Positions 22,501-32,875 of a stretch of DNA of 64,000 bases are shown piece after piece. The stretch is from Nissolia schottii (lineage: Eukaryota > Streptophyta > Magnoliopsida > Fabales > Fabaceae): the NCBI GenBank assembly GCA_003254905.1, contig QANU01105365.1, forward strand, positions 153,715 to 217,714, given 5' to 3'. Position 1 is the first letter of the stretch. The number at the start of each line of letters is the position of its first letter. A model generated the notes under the pieces. It searched no databases and was not told the origin of the DNA. It was given only the letters and a program-made list of their open reading frames with translations. The position numbers were made by a program, and so were the translations under genes.

Positions 22501-24360
22501 GGGTCGACTTTAAAAAAAAATTGTAATTTAGCATTGTCTCAATTTACAAATTGTTAAATAATTATAAAAATATATATAATAATATATTAATTTATGTTTG
22601 ATCACATAATTTTTTTAATTTTTTATTCTAAAATTCAAATTCCTAAGTTACATGCTTATTTAGGTTTTTTTTTTTCAACTTTTTTAAATTCAAGTTTGAG
22701 AAATTATTGTTTGAAAATAATTTTTTTTTTTGAAAAAAAACTTTGAAATCAAACATGAATTAAACTTTCATCATAAACATTTTTATAATTATTTAATAAT
22801 ATTTAAATGTAAGACAACAAAGTATCCACCCTTAAAGTTCTATAATTTCGCTCTCAAAATTCAAATGATTTGGTCCAGCAACACTATAATAATTAAATGT
22901 AGGAAGACAAAGAATCCCCATTAAATTTCTATAATTTCGCTGTCAAACCTAATGAGTTGAATGACTTGGTGGTGGCATATCTTCCAATTCAATACAAGCC
23001 TACCGTGCACATGGGACAAGTTTCCACTCAAGCATATAAATTACTCCCTATAATCTTAGTGTTGATAACGGTTTTCTCACATATAATCCGTGGTTTCTGA
23101 CATTGCAGGTAAGCTTTTTTCTGTTTCTCACTCTGTGATTGATCATGACTTTCTCAATTTAACAAATGGGGACTACGAGTTATTTGTGAAGCAACGTTAT
23201 CAAAAATTAGGTTGAGGATTTGGTGTGATTTTGCAATTGTAAGAAGTGGAGAAGTGAAATAGGAATAATTTTTATTGATTATTTTAAGTATGGAGTATCT
23301 TTAAAATTTGTTATTAACATCTCACCCTTAAATGGGTTTACGAAGTGATTATTTACTATTTGCAACAATAAATACCCTTAAAACCCTTCCCTTAAAATAG
23401 GTAATTCGATTATCAGAGGTTGCTAAGTAATGTATGTAAAGAGTGTTACTTGCAGAGGTCATTCTGATACTCATAGCCAACCATCACGTTACAATGTGTA
23501 ACTTTTTTTTTACATCATAATTGAATTATATTTTTTGTCACATGATAAAAGGAGACCAAATTTTTATATAAATAGAACTGGAAAATAAATTAGAAAAATG
23601 TCAAATATTTTTAAATAATTAAGTTAATTAATAATAATAATAATAAATTTAAATTAAAAGTATAATGGAAAATTAATAATCCGTTAAAATAAAATAGAAA
23701 AACATTACAATTTTTTTTTAAAATAAAAACATTTTGAAAAAAATAACAATTAAAAAAATGAGATTGATTAGTCTTTCTAATACTTTTTATTTGTCACCTT
23801 CGACAAACACAACCATATTAAGAACTCTAACACATGGTAAAATCACATTTAAGAAGAGAAAAAAAATCAGATTTTAGGTTAAATGACTTACTCACAAACC
23901 ACTTCACTCCCTACTAAACTACACCAATCCAGATTCACAATCCAAACATACTTAAGTCAATGGGTTAACTATACTTAAGTCAATGGGTTAACTTGACAAG
24001 GGAATGATGAAAAGATGGAGGAGGCGGTGGGTCAGTTGGGTGGGGTCTGGGGATGAATACTCACCTGAAGAATTGGTTTACAACGGTTTACGGTAATGAA
24101 AGGAGCATAAATCTTCGATTCTTAAGAGGACATTCTACTCATGCTTCATTGGATTATTGTTGATGGGTGGTTGAGCCTAGTCACAGTTTTGTAGTGTCCT
24201 TGATCGGCATGTGCACTCCGTATTCTGGATTACATTGTGAGGGTTTTGTATCTCGTGGGTTTGTTTGTCCGTGCTGGCCATTGGGGGCCTTGTCAAATGG
24301 ACCCAATCACACTTAATTGGTGTCGGCTTGCTATTTTATTTTATGATAGAAAGTTTAGGT
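19524..24360. repeat. Tandem duplication unit 1
   Basis: About 4.84 kb holding receptor gene 1 and about 2 kb of its upstream sequence, repeated as unit 2 (24361-29084). The junction at 24360/24361 joins the right end of one unit (...gtttaggt) to the left end of the next (aacacaatacttgcgg). The outer ends share only a few bases (taa), so the duplication looks like a simple head-to-tail event with microhomology. Confidence 0.88.
19722..22361 (-). CDS. LRR receptor-like protein (EIX type), copy 1
   Basis: One uninterrupted frame of 879 residues with no intron. Order: signal peptide (about 1-25), LRR N-terminal cap (KDQYELSVFKQ... with WSVEEDCCNWTGVQCD), more than twenty leucine-rich repeats (LDLSxNxLxGxIP), and a non-LRR island near residues 625-680 (YFHKWDAAP...ELNYWPSLKF). 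Then come final repeats, an acidic spacer (ESMEDKDGDF), one membrane helix (WFEIGMGVGFVSAFCCVCG) and a basic tail (RRWQQAYFKF...). There is no kinase domain. This is the receptor-like protein layout: a plasma-membrane immune or developmental receptor that in this family partners with SOBIR1/BAK1-type kinases. The ligand is unknown. It is nearly the same as copy 2 at 24575-27217; residues 1-390 are identical. Confidence 0.93.
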   Translation of the reverse strand: MAIILLWFLHATMLNLWMVHGNLNVGCNGKDQYELSVFKQRIKDPYKRLSSWSVEEDCCNWTGVQCDNITGRVTKLDLHCPPGDMNIPCLEGEVNVSSALQLEFLTLLDLSSNDFEAIYFPPVNDASPNSSTALVYLDLSMNYNLRMEDLEWVSRLPSLKYLNLSGISLSNQTLWLQQMLRLPSLVELRLSGCSLNGNNKNTTSLGYVNFTSLAVLDVSNNSFNSEMPEWPFDISRSISYLDLSSNNLRGQMPAAMLKLGHLNSLILRNNLLKGPIPEWMGKFKHLEQLDLSNNSLFGPIPATIGNLSSLISLDVSFNNLSGSLPSEIEMLSKLEVLSMGYNSLSGILSEQSFAKLSNLKSLSLDSSDFTFDLGSRWDPLFQLEKISLSHCKIGPEFPSWLYSQRSLSYLDLSSSGLAFSVNDDFWDFATQIDRLLLSNNTISGDISSAMINNTMIDLKWNNFVGGLPRLSPKVVFFNIANNSFSGPLFPLLCQSLTREHHLSVLDMSYNLLSGELTECWTNWQSLLHVNMGSNNLTGKIPNSIGSLVKLQTFRVRNNNLFGSVPISLKGCKSLWYLDLGFNEFTGSIPVWFSQLSMAILLRSNKLNGMIPLQICQLSNLLVLDLADNRLRGPIPKCLYNITAMVTYTVDKALFNSYFHKWDAAPISVRSNLEDLPLFVKGKELNYWPSLKFVRIIDFSSNDLSGSIAPELFGLVALQSLNLSHNHLMGKIPSEIQYMKFLESLDLSRNLFSGEIPQGMSRLSFLSFLNLSYNQFNGRIPVGTQLQSFDAYSYMGNPQLCGAPLPINCRHEEKPVFLESMEDKDGDFTSWFEIGMGVGFVSAFCCVCGTLFFIRRWQQAYFKFVDDLYFFVSIKMRRLL

Positions 24361-24574
24361 AACACAATACTTGCGGTTGTATCTGATAAGAGTAGATAAC
24401 AAATTTACAAATTTAAATTACAAACAAAGCTAAGGCTAATTGACTCCTTCAAATGGCTGAGATGGTGTTATAAAACTTATGCTTTCATTTTTTACTTTTT
24501 TGGGACCAAGGCAATAAGCGGAGGAGTATGGCTCTCTTCGCTTAACGTGCTGTTTCATTTACCACGATATAACT
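22362..24574. other. Upstream region of receptor gene 1 and downstream end of gene 2
   Basis: Noncoding. The first about 200 bp (promoter-proximal) equals 27218-27424. Beyond about 22568 it diverges from 27425-29084 with AT-rich indels. The tandem junction lies at 24360/24361. No other gene seen. Confidence 0.6.
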
Positions 24575-27217
24575 TCAGAGAAGGCGCCTCATCTTTACGG
24601 AAACGAAGAAGTGAAGGTCGTCGACAACTTTAAAATAAGCTTGCTGCCATCTCCTGATGAAGAAAAGGGTGCCACAGACACAACAGAAAGCAGAAACAAA
24701 TCCAACACCTATGCCAATTTCGAACCAAGATGTAAAATCAGTACCATCTTTGTCTTCCATCGATTCTATGAAAACAGGTTTCTCTTCATGTGTGCAATTT
24801 ATTGGAAGCGGTGCTCCACAAAGCTGCGGGTTGCCCATATAACTATATGCATCAAAACTCTGTAGTTGGGTGCCCACTGGAATTCTTCCATTGAAGTGAT
24901 TGTATGATAGGTTCAAGAAACTCAGGAATGACAACCTTGACATGCCTTGAGGAATTTCACCTGAAAATAAGTTTATTGAAAGGTCTAGAGATTCCAAAAA
25001 CTTCATATATTGAATTTCACTTGGTATCTTCCCCATCAAATGATTATGCGACAAGTTTAGTGACTGCAAAGCTACGAGACCAAATAGTTCCGGAGGGATT
25101 GATCCTGAAAGGTCATTGCTCGAGAGGTCAATAATGCGCACAAACTTCAGAGAAGGCCAGTAGTTCAATTCTCGGCCTTTAACAAACAATGGTAGATCCT
25201 CCAGATTGGATCTCATTGAAATTGGAGCCGCCTCCCACTTGTGAAAGTAAGAGTTGAACAAGGCTTTGTCAACAGTATATGTAACCATTGCCGTGATGTT
25301 ATATAAGCACTTTGGTATTGGTCCCCGAAGCCTGTTATCTGCAAGGTCTAGCACAAGAAGATTAGAGAGTTGACATATTTGTAACGGAATCGTGCCATTC
25401 AATTTATTTGATCGCAGTAGGATGGCCATGCTCAACTGCGAGAACCAAACCGGTATGCTTCCGGTAAATTCATTGATCCCCAAATCAAGGTACCACAAGC
25501 TCTTGCAACCCTTTAGTGAAATAGGTACTCTTCCAAACAAACTATTGTTACGAACACGGAAGGTCTGAAGTTTGACCAATGAACCTATCGAATCTGGGAT
25601 TTTGCCAGTTAGATTATTGCTCCCCATGTTCACATGTAGCAAAGAAGGCCAATTGGTCCAACATTCAGTTAGCTCTCCGGATAAAAGATTGTGTGACATG
25701 TCTAAAACTGCCAAGTGGTTTTCCCTTGTCAAGCTTTGACACAGGAAAGGGAAGAGAAGCCCTGAGAAACTGTTGTTGGCTATGTCAAAGAAGGCCACCT
25801 TAGGAGACAAGCGGGGTAATCCGCCGACAAAGTTATTCCACTTCAAATCAATCTCTGTGTTGTTAATCATGGCAGAAGACATATGGCCGCTGATTCTATT
25901 GTTGGATAGAAGGAGATGGTCAATTTGTGTTGCAAAATCCCAGAAATCGTCATTGACACTGAACGCAAGCCCTGAACTTGAAAGGTCCAAATATGAGAGA
26001 GATCTCTGTGAATACAGCCATGAAGGAAACTCAGGACCAATCTTACATTGGCTTAAACTAATCTTTTCGAGCTGGAACAGGGGATCCCAGCGGGAGCCCA
26101 AATCAAAGGTGAAATCAGACGAGTCGAGGCTCAATGACTTCAAGTTGGAAAGTTTCGCGAAACTCTGCTCAGAAAGGATGCCCGATAAGGAGTTATACCC
26201 CATGGATAAAACCTCCAATTTGGACAGCATTTCGATCTCGCTTGGAAGACTGCCGCTCAAGTTATTGAAGCTAACATCTAAGGATATCAACGATGATAGA
26301 TTTCCAATTGTTGCAGGAATGGGACCAAACAAGGAATTGTTAGAAAGATCAAGCTGCTCTAAATGTTTGAATTTTCCCATCCACTCCGGAATGGGTCCTT
26401 TCAGCAGATTGTTCCTCAAGATCAGCGAGTTCAAATGCCCGAGTTTTAGCATTGCTGCGGGCATTTGGCCTCGCAGATTGTTGGAGCTAAGGTCCAAATA
26501 GGAAATGCTCCTGCTGATGTCAAACGGCCATTCAGGCATCTCAGAGTTGAAAGAGTTGTTGGAAACATCAAGCACTGCAAGGGAAGTAAAATTGACATAC
26601 CCAAGAGAAGTAGTGTTCTTGTTGTTGCCATTGAGGGAACAACCACTCAGCCGCAGTTCCACGAGCGACGGGAGCCTAAGCATTTGCTGAAGCCAGAGAG
26701 TCTGGTTGCTGAGAGATATTCCGCTCAGGTTCAGATACTTGAGAGATGGAAGACGCGAGACCCATTCGAGATCCTCCATGCGGAGATTGTAGTTCATTGA
26801 TAAGTCCAGATATACAAGAGCGGTGGACGAATTTGGAGAGGCGTCATTGACAGGTGGGAAATATATGGCCTCAAAATCATTCGAGCTCAGATCCAACAAG
26901 GTCAGGAATTCGAGTTGGAGAGCAGAAGAGACGTTGACTTCACCCTCTAAACATGGGATATTCATGTCACCAGGTGGACAATGGAGGTCTAGCTTTGTAA
27001 CTCTTCCAGTGATGTTGTCACACTGAACCCCCGTCCAGTTGCAGCAATCTTCTTCCACAGACCAAGATGAGAGCCTCTTGTACGGGTCTTTAATTCTTTG
27101 CTTGAATACTGAAAGTTCATATTGATCTTTTCCATTGCAACCAACATTCAAGTTTCCGTGGACCATCCATAAATTGAGCATGGTTGCATGTAGAAACCAC
27201 AACAAAATAATTGCCAT
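24575..27217 (-). CDS. LRR receptor-like protein (EIX type), copy 2
   Basis: Intact single-exon frame of 880 residues with the same layout as copy 1: signal peptide, LRR cap, repeats, island, membrane helix (FEIGIGVGFVSAFCCVCG), short basic tail. The first 390 residues equal copy 1. From residue 391 about 35 substitutions and one inserted Thr (KDGTDF against KDGDF) accumulate, many in LRR segments that vary (NNRISGHMSS against NNTISGDISS). The two genes share an identical proximal promoter of about 200 bp and so may be co-regulated. Both frames stay open, so both are plausibly functional. Confidence 0.93.
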   Translation of the reverse strand: MAIILLWFLHATMLNLWMVHGNLNVGCNGKDQYELSVFKQRIKDPYKRLSSWSVEEDCCNWTGVQCDNITGRVTKLDLHCPPGDMNIPCLEGEVNVSSALQLEFLTLLDLSSNDFEAIYFPPVNDASPNSSTALVYLDLSMNYNLRMEDLEWVSRLPSLKYLNLSGISLSNQTLWLQQMLRLPSLVELRLSGCSLNGNNKNTTSLGYVNFTSLAVLDVSNNSFNSEMPEWPFDISRSISYLDLSSNNLRGQMPAAMLKLGHLNSLILRNNLLKGPIPEWMGKFKHLEQLDLSNNSLFGPIPATIGNLSSLISLDVSFNNLSGSLPSEIEMLSKLEVLSMGYNSLSGILSEQSFAKLSNLKSLSLDSSDFTFDLGSRWDPLFQLEKISLSQCKIGPEFPSWLYSQRSLSYLDLSSSGLAFSVNDDFWDFATQIDHLLLSNNRISGHMSSAMINNTEIDLKWNNFVGGLPRLSPKVAFFDIANNSFSGLLFPFLCQSLTRENHLAVLDMSHNLLSGELTECWTNWPSLLHVNMGSNNLTGKIPDSIGSLVKLQTFRVRNNSLFGRVPISLKGCKSLWYLDLGINEFTGSIPVWFSQLSMAILLRSNKLNGTIPLQICQLSNLLVLDLADNRLRGPIPKCLYNITAMVTYTVDKALFNSYFHKWEAAPISMRSNLEDLPLFVKGRELNYWPSLKFVRIIDLSSNDLSGSIPPELFGLVALQSLNLSHNHLMGKIPSEIQYMKFLESLDLSINLFSGEIPQGMSRLSFLSFLNLSYNHFNGRIPVGTQLQSFDAYSYMGNPQLCGAPLPINCTHEEKPVFIESMEDKDGTDFTSWFEIGIGVGFVSAFCCVCGTLFFIRRWQQAYFKVVDDLHFFVSVKMRRLL

Positions 27218-29084
27218 TTGTGGAGCAAGGAAATCAAGATCGCAAATGAATTGGAATGTAAGTGCTTGCTTGCTGATATTCAGTGTGCTAGATCCAAATG
27301 TTGTTACAATTCAGCATATTAAACTTGGTGGCTTCTTTCCAATTCTTTCGTACTGAGGGTCGACTTTAAAAAAAAATTGTAATTTAGCATTGTCTCAATT
27401 TACAAATTGTTAAATAATTATAAAAATATTTATGATAATATATTAATTTATGTTTGATTACATAATTTTTTATTCTAAAATTCAAATTCCTAAGTTACAT
27501 GTTTATTTAGGTTTTTTTTTCAACTTTTTTAAATTCAAGTTTGAGAAATTATTGTTTGAAAATAATTTTTTTTTAAAAAAAAACTTTGAAATCAAACATG
27601 AATTAAACTTTCATCATAAACATTTTTATAATTATTTAATAATATTTAAATATAAGACAACAAAGCATCGACCATTAACGTTTTATAATTTCGTCAAACC
27701 TAATGATTCAAATGATTTGGTCCAACAACACTATAATAATTAAGTGCAGGATGACAAATAATCCACCATTAATGTTCTATAATTTCGCTCTCAAACCTCT
27801 GAGTCAAATGACTTGGTCCAGCAAGCAACAGTACGTGGCATATCTTCCAATTCAATCCAAGCCTAACTTGCACACAGGACAAGTTTTTAGTCAAGCATAT
27901 AAATTACTACCTATAATCTATAAAATTAGTGTTGATAACGGTTTTTTTCACATATAGTATGTGGTCTCTCATATTGCGTGTAAATTTTTTTAAGCATGAA
28001 GTAACTTTAAAATTTGTGATCAACATTTATCTCTTAAATGAGCTTACAATATGAGAAATGATTAGTTACTATTTGCAACAATAAATTAATACTCTTAAAA
28101 CCCTTCCCTTAAAGTAGGTAATTCGATGATAAGGCATTGCTGAGTAATGCAGTAAAGGGTGATACTTGCAGAGGTCATTCTGATACTCATAGTCAGTCAT
28201 CACGTTACAATGTGTAACTTTATTTTACATCATAATTGAATTATATTTTTTGTCGCATGATAAAAGGAGACCAAATTTTTAAATAAATAGAACTGGAAAA
28301 TAAATTGGAAAAATGTCAAATATTTTTAAATAATTAAGTTAATTAATAATAATAATAATAATAAATTTAAATTAAAAGTACAATGGAAAATTAATAATCA
28401 GTTCAAATAAAATAGAAAAACATTACTGTTTTTTTAAAATAAAAACATTTTAAAAAAACAATTAAAAAATGAGATTAATTAGTCTTTCTAATACTTTTTA
28501 TTTCTCACCTTGGACAAATACAACCATATTAAAAACTCTGACACATGGTAAAATCACATTTAAAAAGAAAAAAAAAATCAGATTTTGGGTTTAAATGACT
28601 CCCTCACAAACCACTTCACTCCCAACTAAACTATACCAATCCAAATTCAATTGAGTTATGCTCCATTCCACTTCACCATAAACTACCAATCCAAACATAC
28701 TTAAGTCAACGGGTTAACTTGACAAGGGAATGATGAAAAGATGGAGGTGGTGGGTCAATTGGGTGGGGTCTGGGGATGAATACTCACACGAAGAATTGGT
28801 TTACAATGGTTAACGGTAATGGGAGGAGCATAAATCTTCGATATTATTAGAGGATATTCTACTCATGCTTCATTGGATTATTGTTGATGGGTGGTTGAGC
28901 CTAGCCACAGTTTTGTAGTGTCCTTGCTCGGCATGTGCACTCAATATTCTGGATTACATAGTGATGGTTTTGTAGCTCATGGGTTTGTTTGTCCCTGCTG
29001 GCCATTGGGGGCCTTGTCAAATGGACCCAATCACAGTCAATTAGTGTTGGCTTGCTATTTTATTTTATGATAAAAGGTTTAGGT
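27218..29084. other. Upstream region of receptor gene 2
   Basis: Noncoding counterpart of 22362-24360, alignable along its length to position 29084, where the duplication ends. Confidence 0.65.
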
Positions 29085-29329
29085 AAGTTTAACACCAATC
29101 ATTCTATTAAAGTGTCCCTCACATCGACAATAGATGTTGGCTTGATCTTAAAATTTTTTCGAATGATTATATGATGATTTAGTTGATTATGTTTTGATTA
29201 TGTTATTAGCTTATAAATAAAGATAGCCATATTGTACTCAAATGCAAAAATATTTGATAATAATAATAATATCATATTATGTTCTTTCTTTGTGTCTTTT
29301 ATGTATTTTTTGTCTGATCAATCATAAAA

Positions 29330-29560
29330 CTTAACAATAGCCCTGAAGTTATGTTATTTGTTGCATAATGTTGTACTCCTTTGATGTATTACTTTTACAG
29401 TTATATAACTTTGTGCTTTGTAAAAGATGTATATAGTTAAGCAAGGACAAATGTCATGATCTAAAAAAAAAATATTTTTTAACAATGGATTGAAATTATG
29501 TAACTCTTTTATGGTAGAATTATGAATCATTTGAAATAGCAAACTAGTTTTGCATTTGAA
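29330..29560 (+). repeat. Copy of an F-box 3'-flank segment
   Basis: Similar to 14555-14820 over most of its length; shared runs include actttgtgct, aaaagatgta and ttttatggtagaat. It is one half of an F-box/oxygenase debris block whose other half resumes near 33410, after the gypsy and TRIM insertions. Confidence 0.6.
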
Positions 29561-29639
29561 ACGGCGTCATTGCGTATGCATATGGCATCAACATTCGTGC
29601 TCATGGTATTAATAAATGTTAAGACAACAATAACATAAT

Positions 29640-29841
29640 TATTTTTCAGTCTTCGGAACACATTCTCTCACCATCAAATCATTCTCTCTCTCCACATCAC
29701 AGTGTCCCATTAGAGCATACTCTCTCTCCTCTGCTCTCACTTCTGCGTACCTAACATAATAGTACTAGGCATCAACATCAACCTGATACTCTTTTCTCTC
29801 TCTATCATATACCAGACTCTCTCTCCCCTTCTCTCACTCTT
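29640..29841. other. Pyrimidine-rich tract
   Basis: CT-rich sequence (repeated ctctctctcc) with no coding capacity. A similar tract at 32255-32460 lies in the presumed gypsy LTR, so this may be a remnant of the other LTR. That link is a guess. Confidence 0.35.
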
Positions 29842-31500
29842 TCACTCTAGCATCAAGACATGAGTAGGGGTATCATGATGTACTTTAGACATGTCAGCAT
29901 CTATTAGGTGTACTTTAAACGCGTCGAAAAGGGCCTTAGTTGCCGAGATCATGATGTCTTTCCCTTGGAAGCTGCATCGAATGGATTGGTGCCAAGTGGA
30001 GGGTACGCAACGGTGCAAGTGTATCCAAGGACGCCCGAGAAAAATGTGATAACTGGGCTCAGCATCGACCACTAGGAAATTGTTAAGTGTATTGATTGGA
30101 CCTACCTCTACCATCATGGCAATGTGACTGCTTGATGGTACCCTAGCACCATGGACACCAAGTTCCTCGAGGTAAGGCAAAGTTGGTCCCACAACAACCC
30201 CATGACTTAGAACACAACCATGGGGATGATGTTCACCCGTGAACCCCCATCTAGTAAGGCTCGCTTGACTTTGACGCCCGCCACCTTGGCTTCTACATAC
30301 AACGGTCTATTGTGGGAAAACTTGTTACTAAAGTTTTCTGGGTCTCTAAATATGAGGGTAGTAGCATGCGACCTTGCTAGTTTAGTTAGTGGGGCATTAG
30401 TGGTTGCAAGATTGACATTTACCGCTTCTTCTTGAATCACCCTTGCAAGGGCTTGTGCCTCATTGACTTGCGCCTTGATCTCCTCCAGCTCTAATTGTAT
30501 AAAGAAGACGTTGCATCCTTTGGTATTCAACAATCCTCTGATCAGGGCGCTTTATACTCCAAACACTTGGTCCCTTGGGGGTTCTGGCATGTTTCCTTGC
30601 ATTTCAATGAATGGGGTGTCTTCTTACACTTGGAAAGTGGTTGGCACTGGGATACTCACGTCCTCATCTGAGATGATGGCGTTCATTGCGTGATGAGGAA
30701 ATGGCATATTGTTGAGGTGTCCCTTATCACTGCTTGGCAGCAAGATCTTTCCCTCTTCCACTTGCCTATGGAAAATCTTCCTGATGACATAGTAATCCAT
30801 GGTGTCGTGGGAGCTGCCACGATGTAAAACATAATATACCGGGTTATTGCTTTGCTCTTCTGTTAAGGTGTTCTTCTCAGTTCTATGGCGCAGCGTCCCA
30901 TCTTTGAACCATTCCGTTATCAACTCCATCCTCTGTGCCCTAGGTATTGTTATTGGTGGTGGTGCCTCTCTTTTCCTTGAGTAGTCTCCCGGAGGAAGGG
31001 CATTTATGTAGCTAAGCTTCCTACCCTTGTCATTGTTGCTTACTGCCATGACTTCTTCCTGACTAGTGCTGCCACTAGGCCTCTTTCCCTACTTCCCCAT
31101 GGCTTCTTTTACGCCAGCGCAAAGGTGTGGATGTGTCCCATTGCAGGAAACATTCCCAAACCATCTTCCACATTCTTGATGCACCCATACACGAGGTCAG
31201 GCTCTGGCAGCATCTCCTTGCACTACAAGGCCCTATCTCGATAATGCCTTGCAAAAGCCACCAATCTTTCTCCTAATCTTTGTTTATATCAGCCTAGGCC
31301 CATGATGTGAACGATGCTTTATTCTTCCAAAAACTTGTTGCAAAACCTCATCGCCATCTGTTTCCATGTGCTAATAGAATTGGGCTTCAGCTTGGTGTAC
31401 TACCTAAAGGCTCTGCCAGTCGACGATTTCGATGCTCGACTAGTGCATTTCCAGATCATCTAGGAAGCATATCAGATGTTCCTTAACACTACCAGACCCA
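29842..31500 (-). pseudogene. Ty3/gypsy gag-protease fragment
   Basis: Minus-strand pieces: 30624-31049 resembles the C-terminal gag region (YYVLHRGSSHDTMDYYVIRK, with the spacing of plant gypsy zinc-like motifs). 30207-30533 ends in a retropepsin-like LLDGGSRVNIIP. 29842-30192 continues with LVVDAEPSYHIFLGRPWIH, typical of plant gypsy proteases. No reverse transcriptase or integrase follows, so the element is truncated, and frames are displaced. A primer-binding site and LTR start lie upstream (31996-32015). Confidence 0.75.
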
Positions 31501-31995
31501 TCGAACTTCCTAAAGTTGGTAGGTTGGTAATCCTAGGGATACGGAGGCGAGGCGATTTTGTTGCCAAAGGGCGGCCCCAGCTCCCACATGAAGTCGCTGA
31601 CTTGACTCTTGTATTGCAGCTGGTTTTTCAGCTCTTGTTTCATAATCGATGTGTGTTTTCTACCATTCGTCTTTTTTTTCCTCATCCTCGCATCTCTTCT
31701 TGTGTGTCAGGTCACGCACCATGTCAGTTAGTCGATTCTGGGTATCAACGATAGGGTTCAAGAAGTGTGCTAGGCAAACGATTTGTTAGGATCCCGCCCC
31801 TGTATTAGTGAAGGGTGTTTCTAGGTCGCACCCTGTCCTGACACCATGGTCTGCCACGACGTGCTCGCCTTCACTCCTTGTCGCAAAGTCATTATTCTCT
31901 AGAGGTTGTTCTATTCCGAGTGCGGTGAAAGCCAACACCCTCGACGTTATCGGAAGTTGATTGGATACAACCATAGTCCATTGTCACTACCTTCT

Positions 31996-32014
31996 CCCCA
32001 GCGAAGTCGCTAAA
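31996..32014 (-). other. Gypsy primer-binding site
   Basis: The minus strand reads TTTAGCGACTTCGCTGGGGA, resembling the TGGCGACTCxGCTGGGGA primer site of plant Ty3/gypsy elements. It directly abuts a TG (32015) that would be the inner end of the 5' LTR. Confidence 0.6.
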
Positions 32015-32870
32015 TGTTTTGGACCAAAAATCAGAGCGCAGGTTAAGGACACTAAGCTCTTAATCTTTAGGTAAGATCAAGGTTCGTAATCTTAGAGAAG
32101 GGGATGGCTATAGTGAAACTAACTTAGGAAACCATGCAAAGCCATCAGAGTGATCTTTTGAACAAAAGACGCCACCGCCAAAGCTTCTCAGGGATGATGA
32201 TCTTTTTTTTAGGACTTAGTCATTATAACTCTCCTTAAGATGCCCCATATTTCTTTGTTGTGTGTGTTCTCTCTCTCCCTTTCCCTCATACCCTCTTTTT
32301 CTTTCTCTCTATTCTCTCTCCTTTCTTTCCTTTTTCCCCTTTCTCTCTATTCTCTCTCCTCTCTATTCACTCTCTCTCCTTCGTCCTTTTACTCTTACAG
32401 TCCACTCTTCCTCTTCCCATTGCCCCTCATACCCCCGCCAATACTAACAGAGCCCCTTTCTCCTATGGCTCACGCTAAGGTCCTCAACTTTTTTGCCCCT
32501 ATTCCCAAACCCATCTTCCTATCTCTATTGTAGCCTCATACCTAAACTATGTTAGGGTCTCAGTGAAGCTACAATGACTAGTCCCCTCAAGAAAAGCTCT
32601 CTGTGGTGGCCTCAGGAAGCATGGTTTTCCTTCCCCAAGGAGTAACGCCCTCCCAAAGTTGTCACTCCTCAGACACGTGTAGTTTCCTGCATGTTGGGCC
32701 ATATCCATTCGTCCATGTTCACGGGGCTTGGGGCGTCATCCACATCGTCCATCGTGCGACATGGGTCGCGACCCAGTGCATCAAGAGGTCCACATAAATA
32801 TTGCTTTGGGCTTTTGAAAACACCCTTATTGGGCCATTGGCACACATGGCCCAAACATTGTGTTTCAAGT
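32015..32870 (-). mobile_element. Presumed gypsy 5' LTR and untranslated region
   Basis: The segment begins tgttttggacc beside the primer site and includes a long pyrimidine-rich tract (32255-32460). Its outer boundary is not resolved, because a TRIM has inserted at its right and no second LTR was recognised. Confidence 0.45.
32255..32460. repeat. Polypyrimidine low-complexity tract
   Basis: About 200 bp of ctctctctccc/ttctctctatt repeats. Three open frames overlap here only because of the low complexity. Confidence 0.8.
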
Positions 32871-32875
32871 GTAAA

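Larger units (their letters stand above)
24361..29084. repeat. Tandem duplication unit 2
   Basis: Second copy of the unit at 19524-24360, about 4.72 kb. It differs by scattered substitutions and small indels in the 3' half of the gene and in the distal upstream region, but not over the tract 26048-27424, which reads as identical to 21192-22568. Confidence 0.88.

Noticed and set aside
32240-32533. Three overlapping plus-strand frames rich in Ser, Leu, Phe and Pro
   Set aside because: They arise from a polypyrimidine tract that stays open in all frames.
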